A stretch of 12,841 nt of DNA, taken from assembly GCA_002788755.1 (NCBI GenBank), contig PFRW01000019.1, forward strand, positions 1-12,841, given 5' to 3'. The translations under genes and the position numbers were made by a program. The notes beneath the pieces are model-generated. The model was given only the letters and a program-made list of their open reading frames with translations, was not told where the DNA came from and ran no database searches. Below, in pieces: positions 12,659 through 12,841 of the stretch. Position 1 is the first letter of the stretch, and the number at the start of each line of letters is the position of its first letter. This stretch comes from Candidatus Peregrinibacteria bacterium CG_4_9_14_0_2_um_filter_41_14 (GTDB taxonomy: Bacteria; Patescibacteriota; Gracilibacteria; UBA1369; UM-FILTER-41-14).

Positions 12659-12841
12659 ATCTTCTCCAACGGCGCCACACTAAGCGCCAGCTTTTTTACC
12701 GCGACTTTTGGGTCGGCGAAAGCAATGGTGACGACGCCACCGGTAACGCTAAGGACAATGCCGTTACCCCACGTGGCATGGCGGACACGGTCGCCATCGT
12801 GGAAGCTGATGCCGGCTTCTTCGTGAGGGATGGGCTTGGCG
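12655..12841 (-). CDS. pcrA: C-terminal end of a PcrA/UvrD-type helicase (5' part outside window)
   Basis: Only the last 62 codons are visible. They encode the Tudor-like C-terminal domain of superfamily 1 helicases that act in DNA repair and bind RNA polymerase: GDRVRHATWGNGIVLSV, then VVTIAFADP and KKLALSVAPLEKI before the TAA. The IAFxxPxxxKKL and APLEKI forms fit PcrA of Gram-positive type better than E. coli UvrD. The catalytic helicase motifs lie beyond the window. G+C is high here (34/60 and 35/60 in the two lines counted). The stop codon overlaps that of the truncated toxin gene by 4 nt (TTAA, 12655-12658). Confidence 0.85.
   Translation of the reverse strand, partial: AKPIPHEEAGISFHDGDRVRHATWGNGIVLSVTGGVVTIAFADPKVAVKKLALSVAPLEKI

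Noticed and set aside
1..12841. tRNA, rRNA, CRISPR array, IS element or phage integrase
   Set aside because: No repeated spacer pattern, terminal inverted repeats, transposase or integrase motifs, or tRNA-like folds were seen on either strand.

Overview
The window is a gene-dense, fairly AT-rich stretch of bacterial chromosome with mostly housekeeping genes. I see no phage, IS element, rRNA, tRNA or CRISPR. Several traits suggest a Candidate Phyla Radiation (Patescibacteria)-like genome, but this is inference. The HisRS is of the EFYQCD type. There is a free-standing ComEC-like metallo-beta-lactamase protein and an LPETG-anchored FN3 surface protein. Convergent genes overlap at their stop codons, and a small RHH/RelE-like toxin-antitoxin remnant is present. 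TAA is the stop in 11 of the 12 genes whose ends are visible, TAG in one and TGA in none. No long reading frame contains an internal TGA, so the standard bacterial code fits.

Layout. (1) Positions 1-1785, minus: a large membrane-anchored protein, cut by the window edge, with a transglutaminase-like C/H/D arrangement and a TPR unit. (2) 1911-3623, plus: hisS, followed 9 nt later by a small membrane-anchored protein whose stop overlaps the stop of eno. (3) 3616-4860, minus: eno. (4) 5028-6287, plus: a CNNM/CorC-type membrane protein with CBS domains, behind a perfect-consensus sigma70 promoter and a 5-codon leader ORF. (5) 6368-7789, plus: a secreted FN3/Ig-like protein with a C-terminal LPETG sorting signal. 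(6) 7851-8876, plus: a family 2 glycosyltransferase directly behind a 16-bp hairpin. (7) 8869-11032, minus: a likely two-gene unit of the secreted ComEC-like hydrolase and murA, the latter starting with TTG. (8) 11135-12250, plus: metK. (9) 12300-12658, plus: an RHH antitoxin and a truncated RelE-like toxin. (10) 12655-12841, minus: the 3' end of a PcrA/UvrD helicase gene.

The genes cover translation (hisS), glycolysis (eno), SAM supply (metK), cell-wall precursor synthesis (murA), envelope or surface functions (CNNM protein, FN3 protein, glycosyltransferase, TGase-like protein) and DNA handling (pcrA, perhaps the ComEC-like protein). They do not form one pathway.

Two genome-level patterns stand out. 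Almost every start codon lacks a recognisable Shine-Dalgarno sequence, although sigma70-type promoters lie about 22-30 nt upstream of several starts. All three tail-to-tail gene pairs overlap at their stop codons within TTAA-containing strings, leaving no room for terminators. I did not find a clearly new multi-gene system. The best candidates for novelty are the TGase/TPR membrane protein at the left edge and the SD-less gene organisation.
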